Shown: piece by piece, positions 52,301-60,891 of the stretch
How the letters are laid out: every line of letters starts with the position of its first letter
How positions within the stretch are numbered: position 1 is the stretch's first letter
Origin: Gemmatimonadota bacterium
GTDB taxonomy: Bacteria; Gemmatimonadota; Gemmatimonadetes; Gemmatimonadales; Gemmatimonadaceae
DNA: 64,000 nucleotides
Assembly (NCBI GenBank): GCA_016704465.1
Contig: JADJAD010000001.1
Coordinates: 930,001-994,000 of the forward strand
Direction: 5' to 3'
Translations under genes and position numbers: made by a program
The notes under the pieces: generated by a model
Databases searched by the model: none
What the model was told of the DNA's origin: nothing
The model's input: the letters and a program-made list of their open reading frames with translations, nothing else

Positions 52301-52375
52301 AACGCCTCGGCCCGCGATTTCCTCTCGCTCGGCCAGCCCCGGACCTTCACGATCAGCCTGCGCCTGGCCTACTGA
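49307..52375 (+). CDS. SusC/RagA-like TonB-dependent outer-membrane transporter
   Basis: A 1022-residue receptor. Signal region (MTGMAVLTLASGALAQAHAQ), carboxypeptidase-D-like domain (GVVSGRVVDATSQQAVVGVQV, DGRYTIASAPAGVQTVTA), plug (EQVVVTASGESRKREVGTAV, IRVRGNTSINLSNMPLVYVDG, ESVEIVKGPAAATLYGTEAA) and barrel ending LGQPRTFTISLRLAY. Its motifs differ from the neighbouring divergent SusC (KGPAAATLYG rather than KDASASAIYG), so it belongs to another subgroup and probably carries another ligand. GGAG lies 10 nt before ATG 49307. Confidence 0.94.
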   Translation: MCSHHISAWLRRLTAMTGMAVLTLASGALAQAHAQAGVVSGRVVDATSQQAVVGVQVFIAGANVGATSGSDGRYTIASAPAGVQTVTARRVGYLPLTRSVTVVAGETVTLDLSISVAPLSLEQVVVTASGESRKREVGTAVAQVDVADLQGKTGSKDISQILQGNATGVTITQSTGSVGTATNIRVRGNTSINLSNMPLVYVDGARVNTNARSLGVGGAASDRFLDISPDDIESVEIVKGPAAATLYGTEAAAGVVRVTTKRGNAARSQTTLVLDGGQRWDANQYPDRAWNPLINLGAGYKDTTYYINSLKGGADMPNERSYYDPFRKGNAYKLSLGSRGGTGTFGYYMGYNLSSQEGVFSTNDQKAHNLRSNLNFEPFKNARINLSSGFTTSNTAFNYGDGESWGFVGAALLGPPMWAPINAADPTSGGAKMLTCPRALEEARKSGSSLADVTASTCIYDRTFQGANNYDRLSTMDVQQRLERFTGSATGIHTLGSWLSTRLTAGYDSYTERGFNMVPNIPLKIVDSDPNRTVTDALSRSLTLEGSSTLTYQLPMRIQTQTTVGAQWYQTQNNVTTASSIGFPPGTGTLGNGAQRDAGEQFTDVRTIGYYVQEQLGWRDRVFITPAVRFDRNSAFGPNLGTIAYPKISASWVVNEESWFPSRAINELRLRGALGTSGKQPGPFDALTVLTTTPVSLPNGSSEIGFSPQSLGNKDLKPERGQELEVGFDAKFLDRRVNLEFTAYNKKTRDALVLRPLPPSTGFATGQWDNVGEVINKGVEVAVDADLVRNDFMSWNSRLTYAGVSSKITKLAVPIAIGGRGLQEHREGSEYGAYFMKPVSLDASGNIVIAPLSVNVGHPTPDYEGSLANTLTFLKDKLSFYTQFGYSGGNKMINYTEVYQCRTAFGTCAARYDRDASGNLTRIGKLKSDPAANFQPYMFLYDGSYVRLRTISLSYVVPLQLAQTIGASSANVSLIGSNFHLWTDYPGTDPEINSQGRQNASARDFLSLGQPRTFTISLRLAY

Positions 52376-52376
52376 C

Positions 52377-53714
52377 ATGACTCATACTTCACACGATTCC
52401 GTGGACTTCACGCCGAACGGCGTCAAGCATATCCGGGCCCGGTCCCGTACCGGCCGCATGGTCGCGTTCGCCGCGTTCGCCGCCATCGTCTCCTTGGCGG
52501 CCTGCACGTCCGACCTGAGCGTCACCGACCCGGTGAACCTCACCCCCGATGACCTCGGCAGCAACGCCCCCATCGGCATCACGATCAACGGTGCGCGTGG
52601 CGCGTTCCAGCGCGCGTACGATCGGCACATCCTCTATACCGACCTGCTCTCCGACGCCTTCGTTGCCGCCGGGACCTTTCCCTATCAGGCCGAGGTGGAT
52701 GATCGTTCGATCCGCGCGAACAACGAAGGGCTGTTGGGTGACATGTACGTGCCACTGTCGGTCGCGCGCTTCATGGCCGATACCGCCATTGCGCTGCTCG
52801 ATCAGGCCAAGGGTGGTGTGGGCGTCGACGAAGCCGCTCGCCTGCAGGGAGTGGCGCAGTCCCGCTATTTCGGGGGATACACCCGCGCGTTGCTGGCCGA
52901 GGCGTACTGCGCCAGCGCCATCTCCGGTGGTCCCGCGCTGACGTCCGACCTGCGGATGGCCGACGCGCTCGCCGTCTTCCAGGATGCCGCGGCGAAGGCG
53001 ACCGAGGCCAACAGCCCGCAGCTCCTGGCGGCCGCCCGCCTCGGGGAAGCCCGGGCGCAGCTCTGGCTGGGAAAGTACGCCGAGGCTGCAGCGGCTGCCG
53101 CCCTGGTACCGGAGACGGGGTTCCTCATCAATTCCGTCTACTCCAACGCCAGCGTCGGCCAGAAGAACTTCGTGGTCCGCGAAACGTACGGCATCGACGA
53201 GGCGATCCGGTTTGCCGTTGGTGACGGTACGGTCTCCTTCCTCCACAACGAGAGGTTTCCGTACCTGGACAATTTCCTCAGCATCGGCCTGATCAGGCGC
53301 CGCCCGGATCTCTCCGCGTTCAACTCAGCCGTGCCGGTGGTGGCGCAGACAAAAATGCTGACCGGTGACGCGCCGATCCCCATGGGATCGAGCGCTGAGG
53401 GGCTGCTGATACGCGCCGAAGTCCTCGTACGCGCGGCCAACCGTTCCGCAGCTGCCGCGCTACTCACCCCCCTGCGAGCCGCGTGGAACCTGCCGCCCGT
53501 CACCTTCCCCGGTCCCCTCCAGGCAGACCTGCGGGTGATGGCCGAGGAGCGCTCCCGCGAGTTGTTTGTCACGGGTGAGCGCCTGGCGACCCTGCGTCGC
53601 TACATGAAGGACGGCGTGGACCTCTTCCCGACCGGAACGGGCGGTTCGGCTACCTGCTTCCCGGTCCCGCAGCAGGAACTCGACACCAACCCCAATGCCA
53701 GGGGTGGAGGCTGA
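52377..53714 (+). CDS. SusD/RagB-like lipoprotein
   Basis: A 445-residue protein starting one base after the SusC stop (TGACATG). A long N-terminal leader precedes the hydrophobic stretch MVAFAAFAAIVSLAAC, whose Cys is the likely lipidation site. Helical repeats follow (RYFGGYTRALLAEAYCASAISGG, AARLGEARAQLWLGKYAEAA, GLLIRAEVLVRAANRSAAAALLTPLRAAW), then EERSRELFVTGERLATLRRYMKDG and a C-terminal CFPVPQQELDTNPNA that matches the SusD end. It is more divergent from canonical SusD than the one at 44.2 kb but clearly the partner of the preceding transporter. Confidence 0.88.
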   Translation: MTHTSHDSVDFTPNGVKHIRARSRTGRMVAFAAFAAIVSLAACTSDLSVTDPVNLTPDDLGSNAPIGITINGARGAFQRAYDRHILYTDLLSDAFVAAGTFPYQAEVDDRSIRANNEGLLGDMYVPLSVARFMADTAIALLDQAKGGVGVDEAARLQGVAQSRYFGGYTRALLAEAYCASAISGGPALTSDLRMADALAVFQDAAAKATEANSPQLLAAARLGEARAQLWLGKYAEAAAAAALVPETGFLINSVYSNASVGQKNFVVRETYGIDEAIRFAVGDGTVSFLHNERFPYLDNFLSIGLIRRRPDLSAFNSAVPVVAQTKMLTGDAPIPMGSSAEGLLIRAEVLVRAANRSAAAALLTPLRAAWNLPPVTFPGPLQADLRVMAEERSRELFVTGERLATLRRYMKDGVDLFPTGTGGSATCFPVPQQELDTNPNARGGG

Positions 53715-53770
53715 CGCCTCATCCGGGCGTCAGGTTCGCAGGCCGCACGGCAGGATCCCACCGCGCGCGC

Positions 53771-53807
53771 ATCACGGCCCCGTCCCTTCCCGGGGCGGGG
53801 CCGTGAT
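53771..53807. terminator. bidirectional hairpin terminator
   Basis: Perfect 12 bp stem ATCACGGCCCCG / CGGGGCCGTGAT with a 13-nt loop, between the convergent SusD-like and propeller genes. Confidence 0.8.
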
Positions 53808-53863
53808 CGTCACCCCTCGCGCCTAACGACCCGCGGCAACTAGCGCCAGCGCCTTCGCCCGTG

Positions 53864-56770
53864 TCACGTTCCACGATGCCATCGCCGCTCGCCCCTGCGC
53901 CCGCGCCGCAGCGCAGGCGGCGAAATCTTCACGCGGGGGTCGAGCCGAAGCTCGAGCGGTTGCGTGTGCGACTTGCCCTCCACCGTCAGCCGCACGGTGT
54001 AGCGCCCCGGAGGCGCCCACGGCACGTTGTAGTTGGGGTACGTGCGACCTGGGACCGCACCCGTCGCTTCCTCGTCGCCCGCCGGTATCAGGTCCTGTGG
54101 CGAGACCGGGTCCCGCCGCAGGTCCCAGCTGAAACGATGCATGCCGGCTGCCGTCGAGAGGTGGATCTGCGGCGCGGGCCAATAGAGCGGGAGCCCGCAG
54201 TAGGCCGCGGTCGTGTTCTGCTGGCAGACCTTGTTGTACGCCTCCATGTCCTTCCCGGGGTCGGGCTCGAAGACCGGCTCGGCGCTGGAATGAGAGCGCA
54301 CGACCCGGCCGCGCGCGTCGAGGATCTCGAGCGTGACCGCGCCCGACGCGTCGCGCGGCAGGTAGTAGTCGAGAATGCCGCCGGGAGGCGGATTGTCGCC
54401 CGACGGCACTTCGGGCGCCCAGGGTGTCGGCTCGTTGGTCCCGAAGCGAACGCGGACCGCGGTCACCGGCTTGAACAGGTAGGCGTTGCCCGACGAGAGC
54501 GCGGCACGCACGGCGGCCGCCTGGCGCAACGGCGTCACGTCATCGAGGATCCAGAAGCCGCGGCCGTGTGTCCCGGCGACCAGGTCGGCGCAGTGGCAGG
54601 TGGAATCGTCCTTGATCCGGATGTCGCGGACCGAAATGGGCGGCATCCCGTTCTTGAGCGACTGCCAGTGGTCGCCATCGTCGAACGAGACCCAGACTTG
54701 CAAGTCGGTCGCGGCGTACAGGAGTCCGCGCTGGCCCGGGTCTTCGCGGATCGAGTTGGCCACCGCACCGCCAGCAATCCCGGTGTTGATCTCCGTCCAC
54801 GTCTTCCCACCATCGTGCGTGCGCCAGAAGTGCGGGTTGATGTCATCGATGCGCATCGTGTTGGCGGCGGCGTAGGCCGTCTGCGCATCGAAGTGCCCGG
54901 CCTCGATGTTGAAAATGCGGGTCCACGGCTTGATGGCCGGCGGGGTGACGTTGGACCAGGTCGTGCCCCCGTTGGACGTGACCTGGATGTTGCCGTCGTC
55001 GGTGCCGGCCCACAGGATCGCCAGGTCTCGCGGCGACGCTGAGAGCGCGGTGATGCTCCCCATCGGTCCCGGCGTCACGCCGCTGGCATACTTTCCGGTC
55101 GTGGACGGGACCGCCCACGTGGGGCGGGCGAGATCGGGAGAGATGCGCGTCCAGCTGTTCGCCTTGTCCGTACTCTTCCACACGACGTTGGAGACGTAGT
55201 ACATCGTGCGGTTGTCCACCGGGGAGAAGTGGAGCGGCATGGTGCGCACGTTGCGACTCATGGCGCCGCCATCCGGGAGCGTCCCCGACACGTCGGGTCC
55301 GACCTGTGTGGTCTGGGCGGTGCGCCGGTCGTAGCGCGAGACGCCGGAGCGTTGCGAGCCGAAGACGATGTCGGGATCCTTCGGATCCGGGGCGGCGATG
55401 CCGTACTCCTGGATGTTGACCGGGTGCCAGTCGTGGAAGGTGATGCGGCCGTCGTCGGAGCGGCTCTGCACGCAGGCTGAACCCGAGTCCTGCTGGCCGG
55501 AACAGACGCGATATGGAAAGGCGAAGTCGGTGGTCACGTGGTACATGGCCGCAGTGTTCTGGTTGTACCAGTTGGACCACGACACACCACGATTGGCCGA
55601 GACGACCGCGCCCTGGTCGGCGACCGCGACCAGGATCTTCGTATCGTTTGGGTTGATCCAGATGCGCTGGTAGTCGTCCCCGCCCGGGGCACCGCGCACG
55701 GCGCTCCACGCGAGCCCGCCGTCCTCCGTGCGCCACATCACGACCGAGGCGCTGTACACCACGTCGGCGTTCTTCGGATCGACCGTCAGCGTGGGCAGGT
55801 CGCCGCCGCCGATGCGGGCGAGCGGGCGCATGTCCTGTTTCGCGCCGGGGCGCTCGCGGTTTGCCCCAAACACCGGCTGGATCCAATGTGCCCCACCATC
55901 GGTCGACTTGTAGAAGCCGATCGCGCCGCTCCCCGGCGCGACGACGGCGTACAGCGTGCCGGGCGCACTGGGCGCCACGGCAATGTTGGCCTGCAGGATC
56001 GATGGCAGTCCCTCGGAGAGCTGCGCCCATGTGGTGCCGCCATCTGTCGACTTGAAGATCCCCATCCCGCTGTCGCCGAATCCCTGCCCCTCGAGGAAGC
56101 TCTGCTGTTGTTGCCAGAGCGTGGCATAGAGCGTGTTGGGGTCGGCGGGATCGATCAGCACCTCGTTGGCGCTCGTGTACTCATCCTTGTAGAGCACCCG
56201 CTCAAACGACCGGCCGCCGTCGGTGGAGCGAAAGACGCCACGCTCCGTGTTCGGGCCGTAGGGGTGTCCGAGCGCGGCGACGAACAGACGGTCGGGGTTC
56301 CGCGGATCGACGGCGATCGCGGCGATCATCTGCGTCTCTCGCAGTCCAAGGTGCGTCCAGGTGCGACCAGCGTCGGTCGATTTGTACATCCCGTCGCCGA
56401 TGGCGAGATCGGGGCGAATGATCCCCGCGCCACTCCCGACGTAGATGATGTTCGGATTCGAGGGGGCCACGCCGATGGCGCCGATCGAGCCGGTGGGCTG
56501 GTCGTCGAATATCGGGACCCAGTTGGCTCCATAGTCCGTGGAACGCCATACCCCGCCGTTGTCGAATCCCGCATAGGCGACGTTCGGCTGGCTGGCGACG
56601 CCGGCGACCGCGCGCGCGCGACCAGCGCGCGTGGGGCCGATCTGGCGCCAGCGCATCTCGTCGAAGGACAACGCCTGGGCGTTGGCGATCTGCGCGACCG
56701 TCGCCCCCGCGAGCAGCGTGGACGCGAGAATCGTGATGATGGTGCAAGGCAGGCGAGAAGAGGCGAACAC
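53864..56770 (-). CDS. secreted sortilin/VPS10-type beta-propeller protein (BNR repeats)
   Basis: A 968-residue exported protein; GTG 56770 begins a signal peptide (CTIITILASTLLAGATVAQ ending NAQA). BNR/Asp-box repeats occur throughout: STDYGANWVPI, STDAGRTWTHL, STDGGRSFERV, STDGGTTWAQL, STDGGAHWIQP, SNGGTTWSNV. About residues 640-760 give the THGRGFWILDD motif shared with the propeller protein at 2-5 kb, followed by the beta-rich C-terminal part (GVTLEILDARGRVVRS-like segments). The two are paralogues. The last ~17 residues (RRGRRGERRWHRGT) look out of frame; another frame gives AQGRAAMASWNVTRAKALAL and stops at 53823-53825, so a frameshift near 53915 is likely and the real end is 53823, inside a CGTTAGGC octamer. 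Confidence 0.87.
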   Translation of the reverse strand: MFASSRLPCTIITILASTLLAGATVAQIANAQALSFDEMRWRQIGPTRAGRARAVAGVASQPNVAYAGFDNGGVWRSTDYGANWVPIFDDQPTGSIGAIGVAPSNPNIIYVGSGAGIIRPDLAIGDGMYKSTDAGRTWTHLGLRETQMIAAIAVDPRNPDRLFVAALGHPYGPNTERGVFRSTDGGRSFERVLYKDEYTSANEVLIDPADPNTLYATLWQQQQSFLEGQGFGDSGMGIFKSTDGGTTWAQLSEGLPSILQANIAVAPSAPGTLYAVVAPGSGAIGFYKSTDGGAHWIQPVFGANRERPGAKQDMRPLARIGGGDLPTLTVDPKNADVVYSASVVMWRTEDGGLAWSAVRGAPGGDDYQRIWINPNDTKILVAVADQGAVVSANRGVSWSNWYNQNTAAMYHVTTDFAFPYRVCSGQQDSGSACVQSRSDDGRITFHDWHPVNIQEYGIAAPDPKDPDIVFGSQRSGVSRYDRRTAQTTQVGPDVSGTLPDGGAMSRNVRTMPLHFSPVDNRTMYYVSNVVWKSTDKANSWTRISPDLARPTWAVPSTTGKYASGVTPGPMGSITALSASPRDLAILWAGTDDGNIQVTSNGGTTWSNVTPPAIKPWTRIFNIEAGHFDAQTAYAAANTMRIDDINPHFWRTHDGGKTWTEINTGIAGGAVANSIREDPGQRGLLYAATDLQVWVSFDDGDHWQSLKNGMPPISVRDIRIKDDSTCHCADLVAGTHGRGFWILDDVTPLRQAAAVRAALSSGNAYLFKPVTAVRVRFGTNEPTPWAPEVPSGDNPPPGGILDYYLPRDASGAVTLEILDARGRVVRSHSSAEPVFEPDPGKDMEAYNKVCQQNTTAAYCGLPLYWPAPQIHLSTAAGMHRFSWDLRRDPVSPQDLIPAGDEEATGAVPGRTYPNYNVPWAPPGRYTVRLTVEGKSHTQPLELRLDPRVKISPPALRRGRRGERRWHRGT

Positions 56771-56866
56771 GAGAGCGGCCTGATGAGGTGACGGATTGGC
56801 GCTGGCTGGCGCGTGGGCGAAGCGGCAAGATGCAGGCGTGTGGTATCCACCGACAGGACTTCGATG

Positions 56867-58507
56867 ATGGCACGGTTTCGCGTGAGGCGAAAGAAGATGC
56901 AAAAGCGGCCGAGAGGGGGAGGGCATCGGCAGGACGCGCGCCGCGGCATGCCCCAAGACGCCGCGCAGGAGCCGTTCGACGCCCTGACCCAACCAAATAT
57001 CCGGCTGGCAACCTTTGCTGCTCTAGCGCATACGATCTCCCGTCGCTCGCCGCTGCGCCGCAGTCGCGGTTCGCTGACATCAACCTGATCGGCTGCACCA
57101 CGGCGGGTGAAAATACGCCGATGGGATACCTCGATGGCTCGCTGACCGGCTTCAGCCTTGCCTCCGGTGACCTCGAGGTGGTCACGCATCGCATCGAGCT
57201 CGACCCGTTCGACCACGCCGAGTCCGCGGGCGCGGTGTCAGCGATGCGCCAAAAGCTGGACGAGCGCGACGGTGTGAGTCCGAATCCGCAGAACACCTTC
57301 GCGTTTCTCCTGATCGACGGACTGTCGATACAGGGGGAGATGGTGGTGACGAAGGCCGACACGGCCCGCCGCATCGTGTACGCGATCAATGGTCGACCGG
57401 CGGCACACGAGTTCGCGCGACTGGTCGGGGTAAGCATCACGGAGCGCACAACGCTGGTCTTTGTCGCGTACCCTGTTGTGGTGCGCATCGGAGGCGAGAC
57501 TTTCGTGCGGTCGATCGGCAAGGTGAACGACGATGAGCGCCTGCAGTTCTCTTGCGCCATCGACGAGGGCATCGTCTTGACGATCACCCGCGGAGTGGAC
57601 CTCGTGCAGCACCTGCGGGAATCGTTCGACAAGGTGCGCGCGGAGATCGGCCTGCCGCAGTCAGTGCTCGGATGCGACTGCGTGCTGCGGCGGCTGGAAT
57701 GCGACCGGCCCTCGAGTCGCTGGAGCGAACCAACCAGGAGCGGCCCGTCTCTAACGAGGCGGCGCGGGCGGCCGGGCGTGTGAAGTCCGAGTTCCTGGCC
57801 GCGATGAGCCACGAGCTCCGCACGCCGATGAACGATGTCGTCGGCATGACCGAGCCGATGCCGGCAGCATCCAGCTGCGCGCCCGGCTTGGGGCGGTGAG
57901 CGACACGCAGGTGACCGTGCGAATCGAGGTCGAAGCCACTGGCGTCGGCATCGACGAGGACGTGCTCCCGAGACTCTTCCAGGCGTTCTCGCAGGCTGAC
58001 ACTTCCACCACCCGACGCTACGGCGGAAGGGGACTCGGCGTGGCCATCGTGCGCCGCCTCAGCCGTCTGATGGGCGGCGACTGCGGCGTGCGCAGCACCG
58101 GTCGGCCCTTTGCGCAGCGGACGAGCCGACCCCTGCGCACGGAACCGCCGCCACCCAGTTGCGCACTGCCCGCGCCGCTCCGCCCAGTGCCGACGCCCCC
58201 AGTGCCGACGCCCCAGTGCCGACGCCCCCAGTGCCGACGCCCCCAGTGCCATGCATGTCCTCGTCGCGGAGGTTTTCTGGTCAACCAGCTGGTGGCGAGA
58301 GGTAGCCTGCAATCACTCAGGTGTCAGTGCACTGTCGTAGACAACGGCGCGAGCGCCGTTGAGGCGCTTACGGTGCCGCACGACTTTGTCGCGATGATCA
58401 TGGACTGGCACATGCCTGAACTGGACGGCATAGAAGCCACGCGCCGCATTCGACGCCGGGCGCGATCGACGGTGAAGACCACCATCCAGATGCTGGCACG
58501 AAGGTGA
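56867..58507 (+). pseudogene. decayed FIST-domain sensor kinase with receiver
   Basis: Pieces of one signalling protein in several frames. ATG 56867 starts a FIST N-terminus (MARFRVRRKKMQKRPR ... DALTQPNIRLATF); one missing T near 57018 moves the frame to CCSSAYDLPSLAA ... INLIGCTTAGENTPMGYLDG. FIST_C is shortened: NTFAFLLIDGLSIQGE jumps to VVTKADTARRIVYAINGRPAA, some 80-90 residues missing, then VVVRIGGETFVRSIGKVN and LGCDCVLRRLE. A HisKA box (SEFLAAMSHELRTPM) follows in another frame, HATPase is reduced to FQAFSQADTSTTRRYGGRGLG, and a receiver remnant (IMDWHMPELDGIEATRRIR) ends at 58507. FIST domains bind small ligands, perhaps amino acids. Not functional as it stands. Confidence 0.75.
58186..58250. 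repeat. tandem 15-mer AGTGCCGACGCCCCC x4.4
   Basis: Four copies plus a partial, the second copy one C shorter, inside the kinase pseudogene between the HATPase and receiver remnants. Slippage at this tract may have contributed to the decay; it has no spacers and is not a CRISPR. Confidence 0.85.
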
Positions 58508-58905
58508 CCGACGCGACGCCGCCGATGACGAGCAGCCGGAGGAACGGCCCGAAGACGTAGAGGGGGGAACTCGCAGCATCACCGCCACCGGCCAGCGCGC
58601 CCTCGAACGACTTACCAAGCTGTGGGAGACGTGTGCCATCCCGAGAATCTAGTGACGCTTGGGCGCGCGCATGCTGCAGTTGCCATCACAGGAACCGCGG
58701 GGGTCGACGACCGGACGTCCCGCGCACACATTTGCGAGAAGGCGACTCTCGCAACATCGCTTCAAGTCCGGGACCACGTTCGGGCCGCTGGAGCGAATCC
58801 TGCTGCGTCGATGGACGGAGCGAGACGTTCCCCAGCGGGATGGCTTGCCTTGCATAATGCCGCGCGCGCGATGGAGTTGAGCGGTGGTCGGCCTCTGGCC
58901 GAGGC
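58508..58905. other. 398 bp without an intact gene
   Basis: Between the kinase and permease pseudogenes. A short plus-strand frame (ATGQRALERLTKLWETCAIP, ending TAG at about 58651) resembles the C-terminal helix of a small regulator but is too short to call. Nothing else is recognisable. Confidence 0.4.
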
Positions 58906-60069
58906 GCTCACCGCAGCGCCTGCACCACCGGCATGCGGCTCGCCATGCGGGCCGGGAAGATCCCCCGAGCACGCCCATCACCACCGCGAAGATCACCCCG
59001 ACACCAGCAGCTGCGGTGTCACCCGGAAGGCGAAGGCGATCTCGCTGAAACTCGACCAGTTCGTCGTACTGGTGACAACGCCGTTGATCGGGAGGGCGAT
59101 CAGGAAACCGGATCCCGCCGAAGAATGCGATCACCGCCGACTCGGCGAGGAAGCTGAGCAGGACGTTGCGTGGCTTGAAGCCGAGCGTGAGACAGGACCG
59201 CGATCTCGGGCGTGCGTGAAGCGATCGAGGCGTGCATGGTGTTCGACCGCGCCGAAGATCGCCCCAACCGACATGATGCTGGTGATCACGACGGCCAGGA
59301 AACCCAGCATCGCCCCAGCAGCTTCGACTTTGGTCGGCGTAGTACTTCGACTCCAGCGGGCGTCCACCTGCAGGCGCTGGTCGCCTTCGAGCGCCCGCTT
59401 GGCATCCGCGAAAGCCGTTGGGATCTTGGAGGCGGAAGGTCACCGACTGGAAGGAGTTCCCGCCACGCATCACGCTCTGGAACTGCTCGACCTCGCCCCC
59501 AGACCTCGGACTCGAAGCTCGAGCCGGCCGCTGAGAAGTGGCAGACGACGGTCCAGTCGCGTCCCGCGAAGCGCAGCTTGTCGCCGATCGCTGTATTCTT
59601 TAGCGCGGGACGATCTTGTCGCCAGGGCAGATTTCGCTCTGCCCGCTGGCAAAGGGGCGCCCTCGATCGTGATGTTCTTGCGGACCTCGAACGCGCGCAG
59701 GCTCACCCCGCGGATCACGACGTTGGCCAGGCCGACCGAGTCCGCACCGCGGCGCTGCAGGTTCATCACGATGTACGTCTCGGGGCTCACCAGCGGCTTG
59801 CCGTCGCTGCCGAGGGCGACGTGCGGGAAGCTGCCGATGATATTGACGTCGGCGCCCGATCTCCGCTCGACATCTCCGAGTCGGCGCCCTGGCGCACGAC
59901 GAAGACGTTGTCGTCGCCTCCGGTCTTGGCCAGCGCGGTCGTGAAGCCGTTGCGAGGCGGCGCATGGCAATGAAGACGGCGACCACCAGGCCGATGCCGA
60001 GCGCCGTGAAGGCCGTCGATACGGGGCGCTGCAGGACGCTGCCACGTTGTAGATCAGGGGAATCTTCAC
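58906..60069 (-). pseudogene. MacB/FtsX-type ABC transporter permease, multiply frameshifted
   Basis: GTG 60069 starts KIPLIYNV; an indel follows at once (expected RSVLQRPVSTAFTALGIGLVVAVFIAM appears in the next frame), then further breaks around 59940 and 59870 before VNIIGSFPHVALGSDGKPLVSPETYIVM and VIRGVSLRAFEVRKNITIEG. The C-terminal FtsX helices are spread over frames (LGFKPRNVLLSFLAESAVIAFFGG, VGVIFAVVMGVLGG, RMPVVQALR) and end at 58906. Total length is about normal for the family. At least four single-base indels are needed to read it through, so it is either dead or a poorly resolved stretch of assembly. Confidence 0.75.
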
Positions 60070-60891
60070 TCGACCTCCGCAGTGCCTGAACGACCGGCAT
60101 CTTCGCTGCCGGTAGGCCGGGACGAAATCCGTGAGCAACTGGATATTGCCGAACATCGTCATGAAGCCGGCGCTGAACGACTGCTCGGTTCCGGTCTTCG
60201 TCGGCGCGGGCGAGTTGCGGAACTGGTCGTCGATGGTCTTGGCCACCGCCCCGGACTGGGCGGGATCGTCGATGCGCAGGATGAACCACCCGGGGGAGAT
60301 GCGATCCTTCTCGCGCTCATACAGGTAGTCATAGTGGAACAGGAACTGTTCCTCGCCGTACGCCGGATCCTTCAGCGTGTAGGTCCCCGGATGGTGAAGG
60401 TCCAGTCGCCCGGGAAGATCGTCCCTGAATCGTGACGTTGTCGCCGATCTTCCACCCGAAGGCCTTGAGCAGTCCCTGCCCGACGATGACCGCCGTGCGT
60501 TCGCGCAGGAAGGCCGCCTTCTGGTCTTCCGGGACGATGAAATCGTTCTTGTACATGTCGAGATATGACTCGGCGTCGACCGCGAAGGGGCCGAAGAACT
60601 TCCGCCCGTCACCGTACTTCCCGCCGAACCAGTTCGCCCACGTGACCCCGGTGACGTGCGGGACGCTGGCGAGGCGCGCGGCGTAGCTCTGCGGAGCGGG
60701 AAAACGAAGGCAGTCGCGTTCTGCACGATCATCCGGTTGGCCGCCCCCAGCTGGCTGGAGATCTGGAGCTGCGTGACAACCGTGCGAAGCGACGCGAAGA
60801 GGAAGAGCGCCAGCGCCACGCTCAGGATCGTCAGGATCGTGCGCAGCTTGTGTCGCTTGAGGTTGGACAGGACGAGGGGAAAGAACTTCAT
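60066..60891 (-). pseudogene. MacB/FtsX-type ABC transporter permease with frameshift and internal deletion
   Basis: ATG 60891 overlaps the ATPase stop (ATGA). Normal start: MKFFPLVLSNLKRHKLRTIL and one membrane helix, then the periplasmic core, which continues past an indel near 60690 (PHVTGVTWANWFGGKYGDGR in one frame; YTLKDPAYGEEQFLFHYDYL in the other). After MTMFGNIQLLTDF the expected three C-terminal helices are missing and the sequence jumps to the permease end PAAKMPVVQALRR. About 100 residues are lost, so even with the frame corrected the protein could not form a complete permease. It would have worked with the ATPase and HlyD-like protein upstream. Confidence 0.75.
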
